A DNA stretch of 64,000 nt from Saksenaea vasiformis B4078 (taxonomy: Eukaryota; Mucoromycota; Mucoromycetes; Mucorales; Saksenaeaceae): NCBI GenBank assembly GCA_000697055.1, contig JNDT01001338.1, forward strand, positions 59,469-123,468. Direction: 5' to 3'. Shown one piece after another: positions 11,350-22,061 of this stretch. The notes under the pieces are model-generated. The model made no database searches. It was not told the DNA's origin and was given only the letters and a program-made list of their open reading frames with translations. A program made the position numbers and the translations under genes. The number at the start of each line of letters is the position of its first letter. Position 1 is the first letter of the stretch.

Positions 11350-12660
11350 TGAGGGTATTAATTCAAACATCGCGATCTATTTTGGCTTCCAGGATAGCTT
11401 GCTTCACCGTAAAGAGCGCAGTGTCTCAATGGTTTCCTGCCCTGGATTGGCTGTGATATTCTTTGAATTGGAATTCTACCCGCTAGTGTCACTAGTGGGG
11501 AATAAGGGGTTGATTCTGATAGTATTATAGGTTCTGCAGATAACTGGGGTAAAACGGGAGGAAGTGCTGCGGTAGGTGGTATAATTGGTGGCGATGGCGG
11601 TTGTAGTGGGTATGCGATTGGCATAGACCGCGGTCGAGATATTGGATAGGGGGGTCAATGGCACCCTCATGCTGCCGTTCTGATAGATATGATAATTGGC
11701 CGCGGGTCATTTCTGTTAATATCGCTGAGCTGCGATGCACATGGCTTGCTCCCACGGCTAATGGTATGACTGAATCGCCTGAGGGTATTTGTAATATATG
11801 TTTGCTCCACGGGCGTATGTAGTATTCCACGTTTGAGCAAAACTTTCCCATCTGACCGCTGCAAAATTGGGTCACCAGTCGGGAAAATAGTAGACTTTTC
11901 TCCATGGCATGAATAGGGAGGATTGCAAACCTGGTATCTTGTCGTTGTATAAGGAATTGGTATTGTGCGCTGCTACTAGCGATGGCTCCGTTGTATCTTT
12001 CCATATGCAGCAGCCGAATCTGCTGATCGGAGACTTCTGGTATGACAAATCACTCGCTCCTTGACGTATATACGGATGTATTCTGCCATCTCATCATCGA
12101 GCTTTAGGTATAATAGCTGTATTTTGCCCTTCAACCACGTATGGTAGTGATCGCTGTATCGCTTGCCCGTGCGGTTCTCAATTCCCAGCTTAATAATGTA
12201 AGCCAACCTAACGTATCGGCAAAGTCTCTCCACCTACATCAAGATTACGTCGCGTACGGTATTCAAGCATTAAGCAGGTAAATTTTGGGCTCGTGTTGAA
12301 GGCATCAAATCCTCTGATTACATTTTGATGTATGCCGTCTTCCAAAACGTTAGTTCGTCTTGAGCATCGATAAACCATAAGGCCATTTGCATCTACGTAG
12401 CGCTCATGATAGAGCTGCTGTTCCTCCGGCTCGTTGAGATACCCTTTATAACTAACTCCAAAAAGTTACGGGCTTCCTTCCAGACTTGACCATTGAAGGG
12501 CGGTTGCTTTGATGATGAGCACAGTAGAGGACCGTATGTGATGATCACATCGTAAACAGGACGTATCATTAAATGAGGTGGTGGGATGACACGCCGAATC
12601 TTAGCTTGCACCAGCTGCATGAGGCTCTCAAGGGTCTCTAGTACGTTCTTTATCAATGCG
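11350..12660 (-). pseudogene. Frame-broken transposon-type protein of a fungal repeat family
   Basis: Open frames on the minus strand follow one another but switch frame. The piece at 12656-12393 (WKEARNFLELVIKG) continues after a shift as GYLNEPEEQQLYHERYVDAN and RRTNVLEDGIHQNVIRGFDA (about 12440-12240). It then continues as NRTGKRYSDHYHTWLKGKIQ (about 12200-12120), and finally as a short seg-ment containing LPIHAMEKSLLFSRLVTQF (about 11930-11870) and a Pro-rich tail. I recall the 'GTN-x-EGG-x-HQN' and 'NRTGK...HYDTW' blocks from uncharacterised, repeated proteins in Mucoromycota and other fungi that usually sit in mobile elements. No name can be given with confidence. At least three frame changes show it is not translated as one protein unless unusual introns exist. 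Confidence 0.45.
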
Positions 12661-13239
12661 TTTCTCCCTGACAGGCTAAATAACGGTTAGTAAAAACTTG
12701 GTTCAAATCCTTCAGATGCTCACATTTCTTTGATTCCTGCGAAGATCGGATGCATCAAACGGATGGTTCTCAATGAAATTTTAGGAAATCATCTTTTACC
12801 CTTGTGTGAGACTCCGGATATATACATTTTAACTTTTTATCGCTTTTTTCTGTGTTGTTATGTTATTTTATTTTTTTTCACACAATAAGCTGGGAACTAT
12901 ATCTTGCTGTATCTGACAATGGTTTTTCACTCACGGCCACGTTTACGCAGCTCGATGTCAAATGGGAATAATACAGCCACGTCTATCATACATCGACTTT
13001 ACCAGATTATAGCAAGACATCTGTAACCGAGTTTAACGAACTTATCCTTTGAAATCCAGTAAATGAATGTCTCACTTCTGAGTGATAAAAGCAATATCTC
13101 CCACTACGAAAATCAGATGGGAATACCGCGTCATATTTTCGCCTGTTTATCTTTCTTTTCTTTCCTATATTTTTCTTTTTCTGACGACCAATTGTCATGA
13201 AAAAGCACCACGCTGGAAAACGGTGTAAATATACAGCTG

Positions 13240-16231
13240 AAAATTATATTGCTTGCCGCATATGCAGTGACAAAGTTCACAAAAGGTTCTTTTCTGATCA
13301 TTACAAAAATCCGCATACGATTGCAGCAAAGGAACAGTGCTTTTTTCCATAGTCGTGCTCAAGATGCTGGCCCTTCTGACGACATCGATATGACAACTGA
13401 CGCTTGCCCACTTGACCACTCCTCTTATGAAGATATCGACTGTGAAGGTACCTCCGTTTTATCAAATGAATGCTCCAAAGTTACTGGTAATGATGGGTCT
13501 ATTCAGGCCAGTGAATCTATGCAAATCTGTGTGGATCTAGCAAACAATTATCAATCGCCGGAATAAAATGTTACAGAAATTATATCGCTCTGTCCCCACA
13601 ACGTCGTTTATCTTAAATCTTTAAAGAAGCAAGACCTCCTTCTCAGGGCGAGGTCCAACCCGTGCATAATTACGTTTTTGAAAATCGCCCACAACCACGT
13701 GGAATTGTGCGTCTCAGTTATAAAGCTACTTCAAACGATAACAGAACATGGAATTTCTCGCACCGCATACGATGATACCGTTAAAGTTGCCAACAACGGC
13801 ATATCCTTGGCCGATCCTGGTAATTATGTTGCATGATTAAACAGTTATTCATTGTAATATAGACTTTGGGCACTTGTACTCCCCATACAAGTCATGAAGC
13901 CGCAAAGAGCATGTACAAAGTCAATCCAAAACGCTATGCGACGCGCCTAAAGGGTTATAAGATGTATACAAAACGATATCAATCAACCTGGTGCGAATAT
14001 TACCAAATAAGCGGACATAGACACGTCCAGACGAAGTCTGCCGCAACTGTAGAGATCCTTCCACTGGCAGAGCTACTTGCTCTTATCCTTAGTGATTGTG
14101 ATAAAATGGAGACGCTGCAGTATCGCAACTTATTCAGATCTCAAGCAGGCGTTTAAGCAGACCTGTTTGATGGTTCAACTTATCGTGCGATTAAGGATGA
14201 TCTTTTTACTGGAGAGCATGATATCGCTATTGCCTTGTATATTGATGGTTTCAAACCATACCCTGGCAGTAGGTACGGCATTCAATGATTCACGCTATAA
14301 CTCTAAATATAGACCCTTGTCAAAGGTGTTGTGTCATCAAGTTTTATTGTAGTATTCAACTTTACCCCATATATGAAAACAGAAACGTACTGCAAGTATG
14401 TCTAATCTCTGGTCCAGGAAAGCCAGAAGGCCTCGAATCCTCCCTCGGTCCACCGTTGACAGAACTAGAAGTACTCCAAGATCAAGGAATGATCATCAAC
14501 ATTGGGACAGAAAAGATTCGCTCTCGAGTCCATCTCCTTCTTGCCACTGGAGATATACCAGCGGTCACTGCTCTAGCGAAACTTACTGGGCATCAATCCG
14601 TGCATGGTTGTAGGACATGTAAGATTACAGCCGACAACTCCACCAGTTCTACTAGGGATCAGTACTTTCCTTATAATAATGCTACGGATGAAAAACAGAC
14701 GGCTGAGGAGTACCGATCAGGCACTGGAGTAAGCCGCGTTATCGGCTTGGTTATCGCTGATGAAGGAGTCCGTTACGTAGGATGGACATAAAGGAAGGCC
14801 CCGGTAGACATTCCTAAAATCCTTCAAAGGACCCGAATTTCGAGGACTCGATGAAATGCGCCTTTTAGGGCATGGAATCGCTCGACAATCCTTCCTGCTA
14901 TTACAGGGTTACTACGATCAAGTTGATGTGCCGAGTCCATTCAAACTCGATCAAGACACCCTTCAAGGCATCATGTCCGACATGGAAGCATCGCATTGCA
15001 ACATTCCCACTGCTTTCCTTGGACGATGGAAGAGCCTTATAGGCCAATACAAGACAAGGGCAGTTGATTGGATAGACTTCTTCCTCTATTTGGTTCCTAC
15101 TCTGGTTATCCCGAAAATGCAGAGCAAAGAAGCCAGAGAAGCAAGCGTGGCCTTAGTGAAAGCATGCCAGCTAACGTATCAGCACGTTGTACGCGAGGCA
15201 GATGTTACCAACATTGAAAAGTAGGAAATCTGGTGTCTGCTATTGCTGTAACTGGTACAAATTCTTTTAAGGAACGTTACCAAGTGGCACAGATACCTGC
15301 AGGAGCTCATTGATGATGGCAAACTACGACTTGCAGTATTCACTCCCGTTCAGCACTACTTGTCACACGTAGGTGAGATTACTAGAAAGCTTCGCCCTTT
15401 GCGCTATCTCAGTGCACGCTGCCTGGAAAGAACAATCGGCCTCTATAGTAATTTAATCAGTGCTAGAAGTGCACCTGAAGCCAACGCTGCCAACATTATG
15501 ACGACGTTGGCCATGTCCCGCTACATTGAACCTAAGCTGAGCGGGGGATCGCATGAACAACAGGATGCTGACATAAACAGTTCCCCAGCTCTGGATACCG
15601 CAGCATTAATGGAACCGGAGTTGCGCGGGAAGCTGCGATATGCTACAGTGCGGAACACCGTATTGCAGGTGTAAATGCCAGTGTGTTGAAACAAGCGCTG
15701 CTGGTAACTTATAAACGGAAAGGCGAATTAGATGAAGAGGGCAAAGTAGGTGAGCAGCTGCAGTTTTCTGGTGGCCTCTGGCACAATCATCAAGTGTTTG
15801 GGAACCTGTTCCAGCATTCAGCACGCAATCGTGCCGCCTACTTTGTTCGACTCGAGAATTCTGTCGACAAATGTATTATACTAATAATTGAATGCAACAG
15901 GTATGCCAGATCTTTGCGCCGTTTTGAAATGGTGACACAGCAATTCTTTGGCAAAGTCCATTTTTACATGAAACATACTCAAAATGGAATGGCCCGTAGA
16001 TCTGCTGTTGTCAGGGTCTACAGGACATCCATTGAACAGAAATCAAATAGTCTATACATCAGTCCATCGGCCAAGCTGAAGTTCATAGTGGCGCAAGCCA
16101 AGGACGTCAGTGACTTCGTTGGCCGTGTCACTGAACACCGTGGAGGAAAGGCCACAAGGCATTACCTAATCTGGCCAGGAATGGTTTTGGCGCGCAGTGA
16201 AGAATACTTGGGCGACATTACGACAATTTAG
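13240..16231 (+). pseudogene. Decayed Tnp2-type (CACTA-like) transposase
   Basis: Serial frames on + rebuild a Tnp2-family layout. An N-terminal C2H2-like finger (CRICSDKVHKRFFSDHYKNPH) spans about 13255-13320 and is followed by an acidic segment. A block at 13866-14156 ends DKMETLQYRN. Next comes a DIAIALYIDGF-like block near 14230. The core at 14285-14791 contains the Tnp2 signature LISGPGKPEGLESSLGPPLT, VHLLLATGDIPAV and HGCRTCK. The DUF4218-like part follows (14856-15224, WIDFFLYLVPTLVIP; 15360-15674, RPLRYLSARCLERTIGLYSN), then a C-terminal frame to 16231. Stops and frame changes separate the pieces at about 13350, 14156-14285, 14791, 15224 and 15677, so this is an inactive copy. The superfamily call rests on the Tnp2 and DUF4218-type blocks. 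Confidence 0.7.
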
Positions 16232-16429
16232 GTATGAAAGGAGTCAAACAGTTGTTCATGATCACTGAGAACCGGTTTTCCATACTTTATCTCTTCATTC
16301 TTAGATTTAGACGGCGTCAAAGAATCTCCTTTCGCTTTAGATAATCATAGAAAAAACATCAGTAACAATAGATAACTTTTTTTCCTGAAGTAAGCAATAG
16401 AAGCAATCGTACAGTAATTGATATTTGTT

Positions 16430-16640
16430 TCCTTGAATCATATCCTTTAATAAGCCATATATTGAAGTTTAACCTATGAGTCTATCCTTGAATATTATCC
16501 TTGAATAGTACATGAATCCAGTGATAATCACGACCTTTATCCTTGAAAATAAGCCTGATATAAGAACGGCATAAGCAAGAATCTGATCTTATTCAATGCT
16601 TATTTTCAAGGTATATTAAAGGACTTATCCTTGAACTCAT
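16430..16640. repeat. CCTTGAA motif array with inverted copy (subterminal-repeat-like)
   Basis: The heptamer CCTTGAA recurs at about 16431, 16487, 16499, 16541 and 16628, and its complement TTCAAGG at about 16605. The pair TTTATCCTTGAAAATAAGC (16536-16554) and GCTTATTTTCAAGG (16598-16611) forms an inverted repeat with a loop of about 45 bp. Arrays of short motifs in both orientations are typical of subterminal regions of CACTA and related DNA transposons. The array lies exactly between the Tnp2 remnant and the Fanzor remnant. Confidence 0.6.
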
Positions 16641-16667
16641 GGCCAATTTTTCCCGTACCGGATATCA

Positions 16668-18428
16668 TTGTTACAATTCTCATCGTTGATTGCTAGTATT
16701 ATCCTTTCAAGACATATTCTCACAGATGGTTTTGCAGTCTCGATCCCATTCGACAAGCCTATCATGCAGCAAGAATGTCCGCCTGCATTGAAGCCAGGAG
16801 ACTTTCAAGAATGGGAAGTGGAATACATGAATGTCTGGGTGACTGACTCTGATGTGACCGAGGTGTATTTCTGCAGCAATGGAAGCAATAAAATGTATCT
16901 CGGCGAGCCTGATGGCGAACGTAAGTAGTAGATGCACCTAAGTTTTACGCGTGAGACTCCAATGCAACAGGTGGGATTGTTACAATAACAACTAGACATC
17001 GATAAAAGCCTAAACTTTTGTATATCATAGTGAAAGATGATCAAGATATTCCCGACGAAGGTACATCACTGTGGGAAAGGTGTTTCCGACAATTCACCTG
17101 TTTTTGTCATTTTCAGGTAGATAGTCATTGCAGTGTAGCACGTTGCTGCCAAGTATGTCTTGAAGCTGACACAATGATTCCGACTATTTACCTGAAAATG
17201 ACAAACACAGGTGAATTGTCGGCACCTTTTCCCCATAGTGCGTTGGCGCCTGTTGAAGGTGAAGGGCCCGAAGATGTACCCGAAGGTATATCCGAAGGAA
17301 TCCAAGGTAATCAAAATAGTAGACATCATTCATGTTCCATCGCGTTCCTGACCTTTTCTTCGGCTACTGCAGGTGACAATGATGATTTCGCATTTGAACC
17401 ACGTGAAATCAGACGACTTTCGACAGCAAAATACTATACGAAGGCTAGTTTTAAAAAGACAACGCGACAAATCAACTCTAGCAAGACAGACGCTGTACGA
17501 ACACTGGGATCAGAAATCAGCACTAACAGAACGGCCAACATGGACCGCATATGCGAATTGATAGTATCAATGTTGAACGCCATGCCTGAAGTGACAGATT
17601 TCTAGGGCCAAAGGACTATACAAGGCTTAAAATTTTTAAATTACCGAGGACGCCAACGATTAGACGAAGAAATGATTAAGATCTTCATTGATGGCAGCGT
17701 AAAATATCAAGACTCTCTAGGTAACGCTGATAATCTATCCAGGTCCCATCGACAAGGCCAGCCCGCCGATGATGAAGCGTTTCGCCCTGATGGAACACGA
17801 AGACGAAGAAGAAGGAGGAGGAGGAGGGACAGGCGGTATCGAGAAGCCGGTGAACCCCTTCCACCTAAAGAGAAGTAAGTTATGGCTATGTTGTTGAATA
17901 AGGACAACATGAGCACGACAGTAGCTTAGGATCTTTGTTTGTGACCTCTAATAACAGCAAATAACGGAAAACGTTTACGGAAAATGACACAACCAAGGTT
18001 CCCGTGGTTGTGTATGGCACTTCCAGATTTGGTCGAAACTTGTTCAAGGGAAAGCCAGTGGACTGGAGGACTAGTGCAGGAAGTTGCTCAGACGTGCTGA
18101 CGTTTGCGGACGCCTGATAATGATTGATATAGATGAATACAACACATCTCAATTTTGCTCACGGTGCGGAGTCAAAGCTTTGGCAAAAATGGATATTGGT
18201 GAACATCGATGCTTCCATTCAATGTTAGTTTGCAATAACTGTCATACTGAGTGGAAACGGGATGCAAATGCATTAAGAAATATTCATGCTATATTCATGA
18301 CTATGATTCAGCAAGGACAACGACTAGCGGTCTTCACTAGACCAGGTTCAACTGCAACTGCTCCACGTAACAGAAACGTGTGGGCAAAAAGGAATATCAC
18401 AGTACCCAATCGTATGCTAACAAATTAA
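16668..18428 (+). pseudogene. Fanzor-type (eukaryotic TnpB-like) RNA-guided nuclease, degraded
   Basis: Fanzors are eukaryotic relatives of TnpB/Cas12 that use an RNA guide and a RuvC fold to cut DNA. Blocks in order are: ILTDGFAVSIPF and EVEYMNVWVTDSDVTEVYF (16713-16870), where the D of TDSD takes the place of the RuvC-I DPG aspartate; EIRRLSTAKYYTK (about 17407-17445); FLNYRGRQRLDEEMIKIFI (about 17633-17690) followed by an Arg-rich run; VPVVVYGTSRFGRN (about 18000-18042); and the C-terminal end MIDIDEYNTSQFCSRCG and LVCNNCHTEWKRDANALRNI (18120-18285). The last block is the zinc finger plus RuvC-III aspartate. Introns are plausible (donor 16921; in-frame 17308-17372). Stops or frame changes at about 17603, 17878 and 18060-18085 argue for decay. 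The 5' part before 16668 is not visible. A hairpin element interrupts it at 17067-17240. Confidence 0.75.
17067..17240. mobile_element. 174 bp hairpin (MITE-like) element inside the Fanzor remnant
   Basis: The arms 17067-17126 and 17182-17240 are near-perfect reverse complements, both beginning CACT(G/A)TGGG and containing CCGACAATTCACCTG and TTTGTCATTTTCAGGTA. The loop is about 55 bp. No clear target-site duplication was seen next to the ends. It codes for nothing by itself but reads through in frame with the Fanzor frame at 17018-17605. Each arm carries a TTTTCAG|GTA string resembling a 3' splice site. Confidence 0.7.
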
Positions 18429-18536
18429 TTTATTTTCCGATTCCTGAACTTGGCATTTCGGAGACTGCTGTCGGTGTCCCAAGGGCATTCACATATCCTT
18501 CGAGCCAGAAATCTATATTTATTTATTTTTTCCCTT

Positions 18537-19834
18537 ATGGGTCAGACGCTATCCGAACCAATCACGGAGAAGGCGTCGACTGAAGGAGCCTCCAAACGCG
18601 TCATGTATGGCGCCTCGTCGATGCAAGGATGGCGAATGAGTAAGTGCTGAGTACCGTTTGGAGTATATCATAACGCCGTGTTAGCCATGGAAGACGCTCA
18701 TACAACAATTACTTCGTACAAGAATACAAATGCCAGCTTTTTTGCCGTATTTGATGGTCATGGAGGTACAACGCGCTTGTAATACGCATGTTCAAGCAAG
18801 TCTGACGTATGTTTTCTGGACCATAGGGTCAGCTGTGGCGGAATACAGCAGCGAAAATCTGTACCAGAAAGTTTTCGAGTCAGAATCATTTCAACGGGGA
18901 CGATATAGAGAAGCGCTAAGAAGAAGTTATATGGAAATAGATGAGGATTTGCGGAGAATCCTAGATCCTCACAACACGTGTGGCTGTACTGCTATTACCG
19001 CTTTATTGACAAAAAACGATATCCTATTTGTGGTACGTTGGATTTGTAACAACTTCGAGAATAACCTGGATGGTAGAGCAACGCAGGTGACTCTCGAGCA
19101 GTCATTAGTACAAATAATGGTCGAGCGATCCGGCTGTCGCAGGATCATAAACCAAATAATCGAAACGAGGCAGAAAGGATACGCAAGGCAGGCGGGTTCG
19201 TGGAATATGGACGTGTAAATGGTATGAACGTTGCGTGGGAATGCTATGGATGGTTTTTTCATCATGGAACAGGAAGTCTTGCCTTGTCGCGAGCATTAGG
19301 CGATCTTGAGTTCAAACAGAATACCGAGTTACCTCCGGAGAAACAGGCTGTAACAGGTATGTTTCGCTTGGATTAAAGGTAACTTCAGCGTTCATAACTC
19401 TTCATTAGCGGATCCGGATATCATCGATCACGAATTGACCGATAAAGATGAATTCATGGTATTGGCATGCGATGGTACGTAAAATGCTACTGAAATTCCC
19501 GCTCACTTTCTTTCTTCGGTGGTCAGGTATATGGGACTGTATGGATGATCAGCAAGTAGTGAATTTTGTGAGATCACGGCTGAAAGACGAGAAACCGTTG
19601 AAGGATGTTTGCGAAGAGCTGATGGATAACTGTCTCGCAGAACACACGGTTATGTCTGGTATTGGCTGCGACAATATGACAGTGGTTATAGTTGCTTTCT
19701 TGCGGAAAAAATCGCCAGCTGAATGGTACACATGGATGGCAAAAAAACAGACGGCAGACACCAACACACCGGCGAAATCAAAAAACAACACCCCAGATTC
19801 GAAAAAGTCCTTGGGCACGGAACTCTCCGCCTGA
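18537..19834 (+). CDS. PTC2: PP2C-family protein phosphatase (Ptc2/Ptc3-like)
   Basis: This is a Mg/Mn-dependent Ser/Thr phosphatase; Ptc2/3 proteins switch off stress MAP kinase and checkpoint signalling. Seven exons join in frame: 18537-18639, 18685-18765, 18827-19032, 19077-19221, 19273-19356, 19409-19474 and 19527-19834 (330 aa). The start MGQTLSEP is the hallmark N-terminus of the Ptc2/3 branch. PP2C metal and core motifs are intact: [75 protein letters not shown] and [12 protein letters not shown]. The C-terminal tail is Lys/Ser/Thr-rich. The start codon lies only 108 bp downstream of the Fanzor stop, so its promoter is probably within or beside that remnant. It is tail to tail with CET1, 38 bp away. 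Confidence 0.93.
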
Positions 19835-19872
19835 CATAAACAATATATATATTTACGCTGACATACTTCTGA

Positions 19873-21073
19873 TCACAGTCGTTGAGCGCTGCGACTCAGC
19901 ATACGAATGTTATTCACAAACACCTCAATCATCTGCACATATTGCGAATTTTCCTTCCTCTCTGATTTTCCTTTCTCGGCAGCTAATTGGCTTGCGTCTA
20001 CAAATTCTAATTCCAATTCATGGGTAGTCTTTGGCGATCCATCCTATCCATTGGTGATGTGAGTCTTTCCTCTATCAAGATCTAATGACAATTTTACCCC
20101 ATTGCTCTTGACCTGCGTCAAATCGAAATTAAACCATCCATGTTGGTACGACATTCGATCCTTGTTACGTTCATTTACGGGAGAGCCTGTAGGTTTTGCA
20201 CCTAATTTGATGTATAATTCAGTGTGTAATCCTTACTCTACGTAATGTTTTTTTTCTTTCAACTTACGAGGTACTTCAATATTGACCGATATTCTGTAAT
20301 CTAATGATCGCATGGGAGAGTGAATGTTTAAATTGGCAATACGTATTTTCTCGATGATTCCGTTGGGAACTATCTACGAACAAATTGGCTGAGATATCAG
20401 ACAGAGAGGTTGTGACTTCTCACCTTCCCGGTCTGCTTGTCCGTCGTGACACGGCACTTCTTGTTGCCTTCATAATAAAAATGATCTACTTCTTTAGTGT
20501 GTTTGAACTTGATACGCTCCCCCTAACAGGCGAATGTCATGTTTTTTTGCGCTGTGTGTTCGTTTCTCTTTACTCTGTAGTCGCGTGCTTGTGTTCTGTA
20601 AAATTGCTCATTCAATATGGTATTGAAATGCTTGTGTTGCCCCAAGGGCATGTCGGCTTCAAAACGGATAGATCGATCCATATGAGGAGGAATAACTTTT
20701 CATATACAACAGATTAGTTGGTAATCGAAGGCCGTCTTTTTTACGCAACTTGTTTCGGTGAATGCCATGAGATTGATCCGTTGGTTGGTCTTTCTGTCGA
20801 TGAATACGCCGAGCTTTGCTTCTATCTAGATCACAATGAGCTTCTTATTTATCGCCAGATCGCCTTGTACTGCCTTCATTTAATCCCTCTTACTTCGACA
20901 TTTTCTCTGCCGCAGTGATCCCATAAAAAGTCGGAGATGTACTTTGTAATATCATCCACAGGCTTAATGTTAAATATAGACGGCTCTCTTGAGATTACGA
21001 CGTCGCGACGCTTGCTAGAACCATCATCGCCATTATCTTCATGAGGTCTCTTGCGAGTTTGAGATTGATCCAT
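19873..21073 (-). CDS. CET1: mRNA-capping enzyme subunit beta (RNA 5'-triphosphatase)
   Basis: It removes the gamma phosphate from nascent RNA 5' ends, the first step of cap formation, and is the fungal metal-dependent tunnel type. About seven exons on the minus strand give roughly 286 aa. Exon 1 (21073-20894) encodes a basic leader and ITKYISDFLWDHCGRENVE. Exon 2 (from 20825) carries IEAKLGVFIDRKTNQRI, the first metal-binding strand. The order continues with IRFEADMPLGQHKHFN, GERIKFKHTKEVDHFYY, RVTTDKQTGK, IIEKIRIANLNIHSPM, DYRISVNIE, DRMSYQHGWFNFDLTQV and THELELEFVDASQLAAEK, ending MLSRSAQRL (stop 19873). It lacks the long N-terminal region of budding yeast Cet1. The donor of exon 2 is uncertain; the best phase-correct choice is a non-consensus GTTGCG. 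Confidence 0.88.
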
Positions 21074-22061
21074 AAGAATGGCAGTTACACGGACACCGAC
21101 AGCCCAGTTTTTGCAGCATGTTTTGCGCCGCTTAGAATTTTTTTACGTCAAACAAAAAATTTCGAACCGGCGAAAAACACCACTTCATGCTGGTTATATT
21201 ACTGTAGAACTCCTGTATGTGAATAAGAAATAGTGCTATCGTGTTCCCATGGAAATGAGGACATGTACTTCATCTATGTTATTTGCTTTTAGTTCAAGTT
21301 ATGTTCGCCTTGATATACCTATTATGAGGTCTGTCCGCGTGCATGTGCTGTAGCTTGTGTCGTCGACTTTTCCATGTCATGTGGGGCACACTTTGCGTCC
21401 TGCAAACCATCAATTACGAAGGAATTTCGTCAGCTTTCTATGACGCTAACTTTGCGCACCGTTCTGTTCGCTGCGGAAGTTAGGGCAGAAATCCTTAGAT
21501 TTCACGGTGCTCTTTAACGGCGGAAGTCTTGCGTTTTTGCATGAAATCCAATAGGCGGAGTGTCCCATTGAAGTATCCCTAGGGATGCACTAAAAACAGT
21601 ACCTTGTACTCTAATCAAATGGAAACAACATATTCGATAAATAAAGAAATCGTCCCATCGTAGTTGAGTGATATAGAATATGATAACATTGGTATAGTTG
21701 ATAGGAAGCTGCAGGTTTTTATTCCACCTTCCAACCAGCTTAATGTATGAACATGAATGGTGCTGTCTTTACTCGGGTGGCTATGCGCGAGTAGCTGCTG
21801 TTCATCCTTCCATCTAATATCGACTATAAATATATCCGGACGGCGATACACATGCAAGGCCCGTCTCTTTGCCTGCGCTTAATGTGATTTTGGATACGTT
21901 AAAAAAAAGAAATATGTATTCGTCTATGCAAAGACCTAAAACGATATCTTGAAACATGTCGAGATCCTTCACATCGAATACAAACTACCAGCTGGATGGC
22001 ACATCTCCAGACTACCAACAAATCTTGAATTTGTAATACCCACTATGCCATTTCTTTTTAT
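21074..22061. other. Intergenic, no gene recognised
   Basis: This holds the upstream flank of CET1 and the downstream flank of Mago. A minus-strand frame at 21857-21615 (80 codons) has no recognisable domain, no good start context and no neighbouring exons that join convincingly, so it is not annotated as a gene. Confidence 0.5.

Noticed and set aside
11525..12004. A functional 159-aa gene on the minus strand
   Set aside because: Its residues match the transposon-type family only in patches that need other frames, so it is kept as part of the pseudogene.
17810..17835. Arg10 run as a stand-alone nuclear-localisation gene feature
   Set aside because: It is part of the Fanzor-like frame and reflects a GAAGAAGAAGGAGGAGGAGG-type purine repeat; no separate meaning can be supported.
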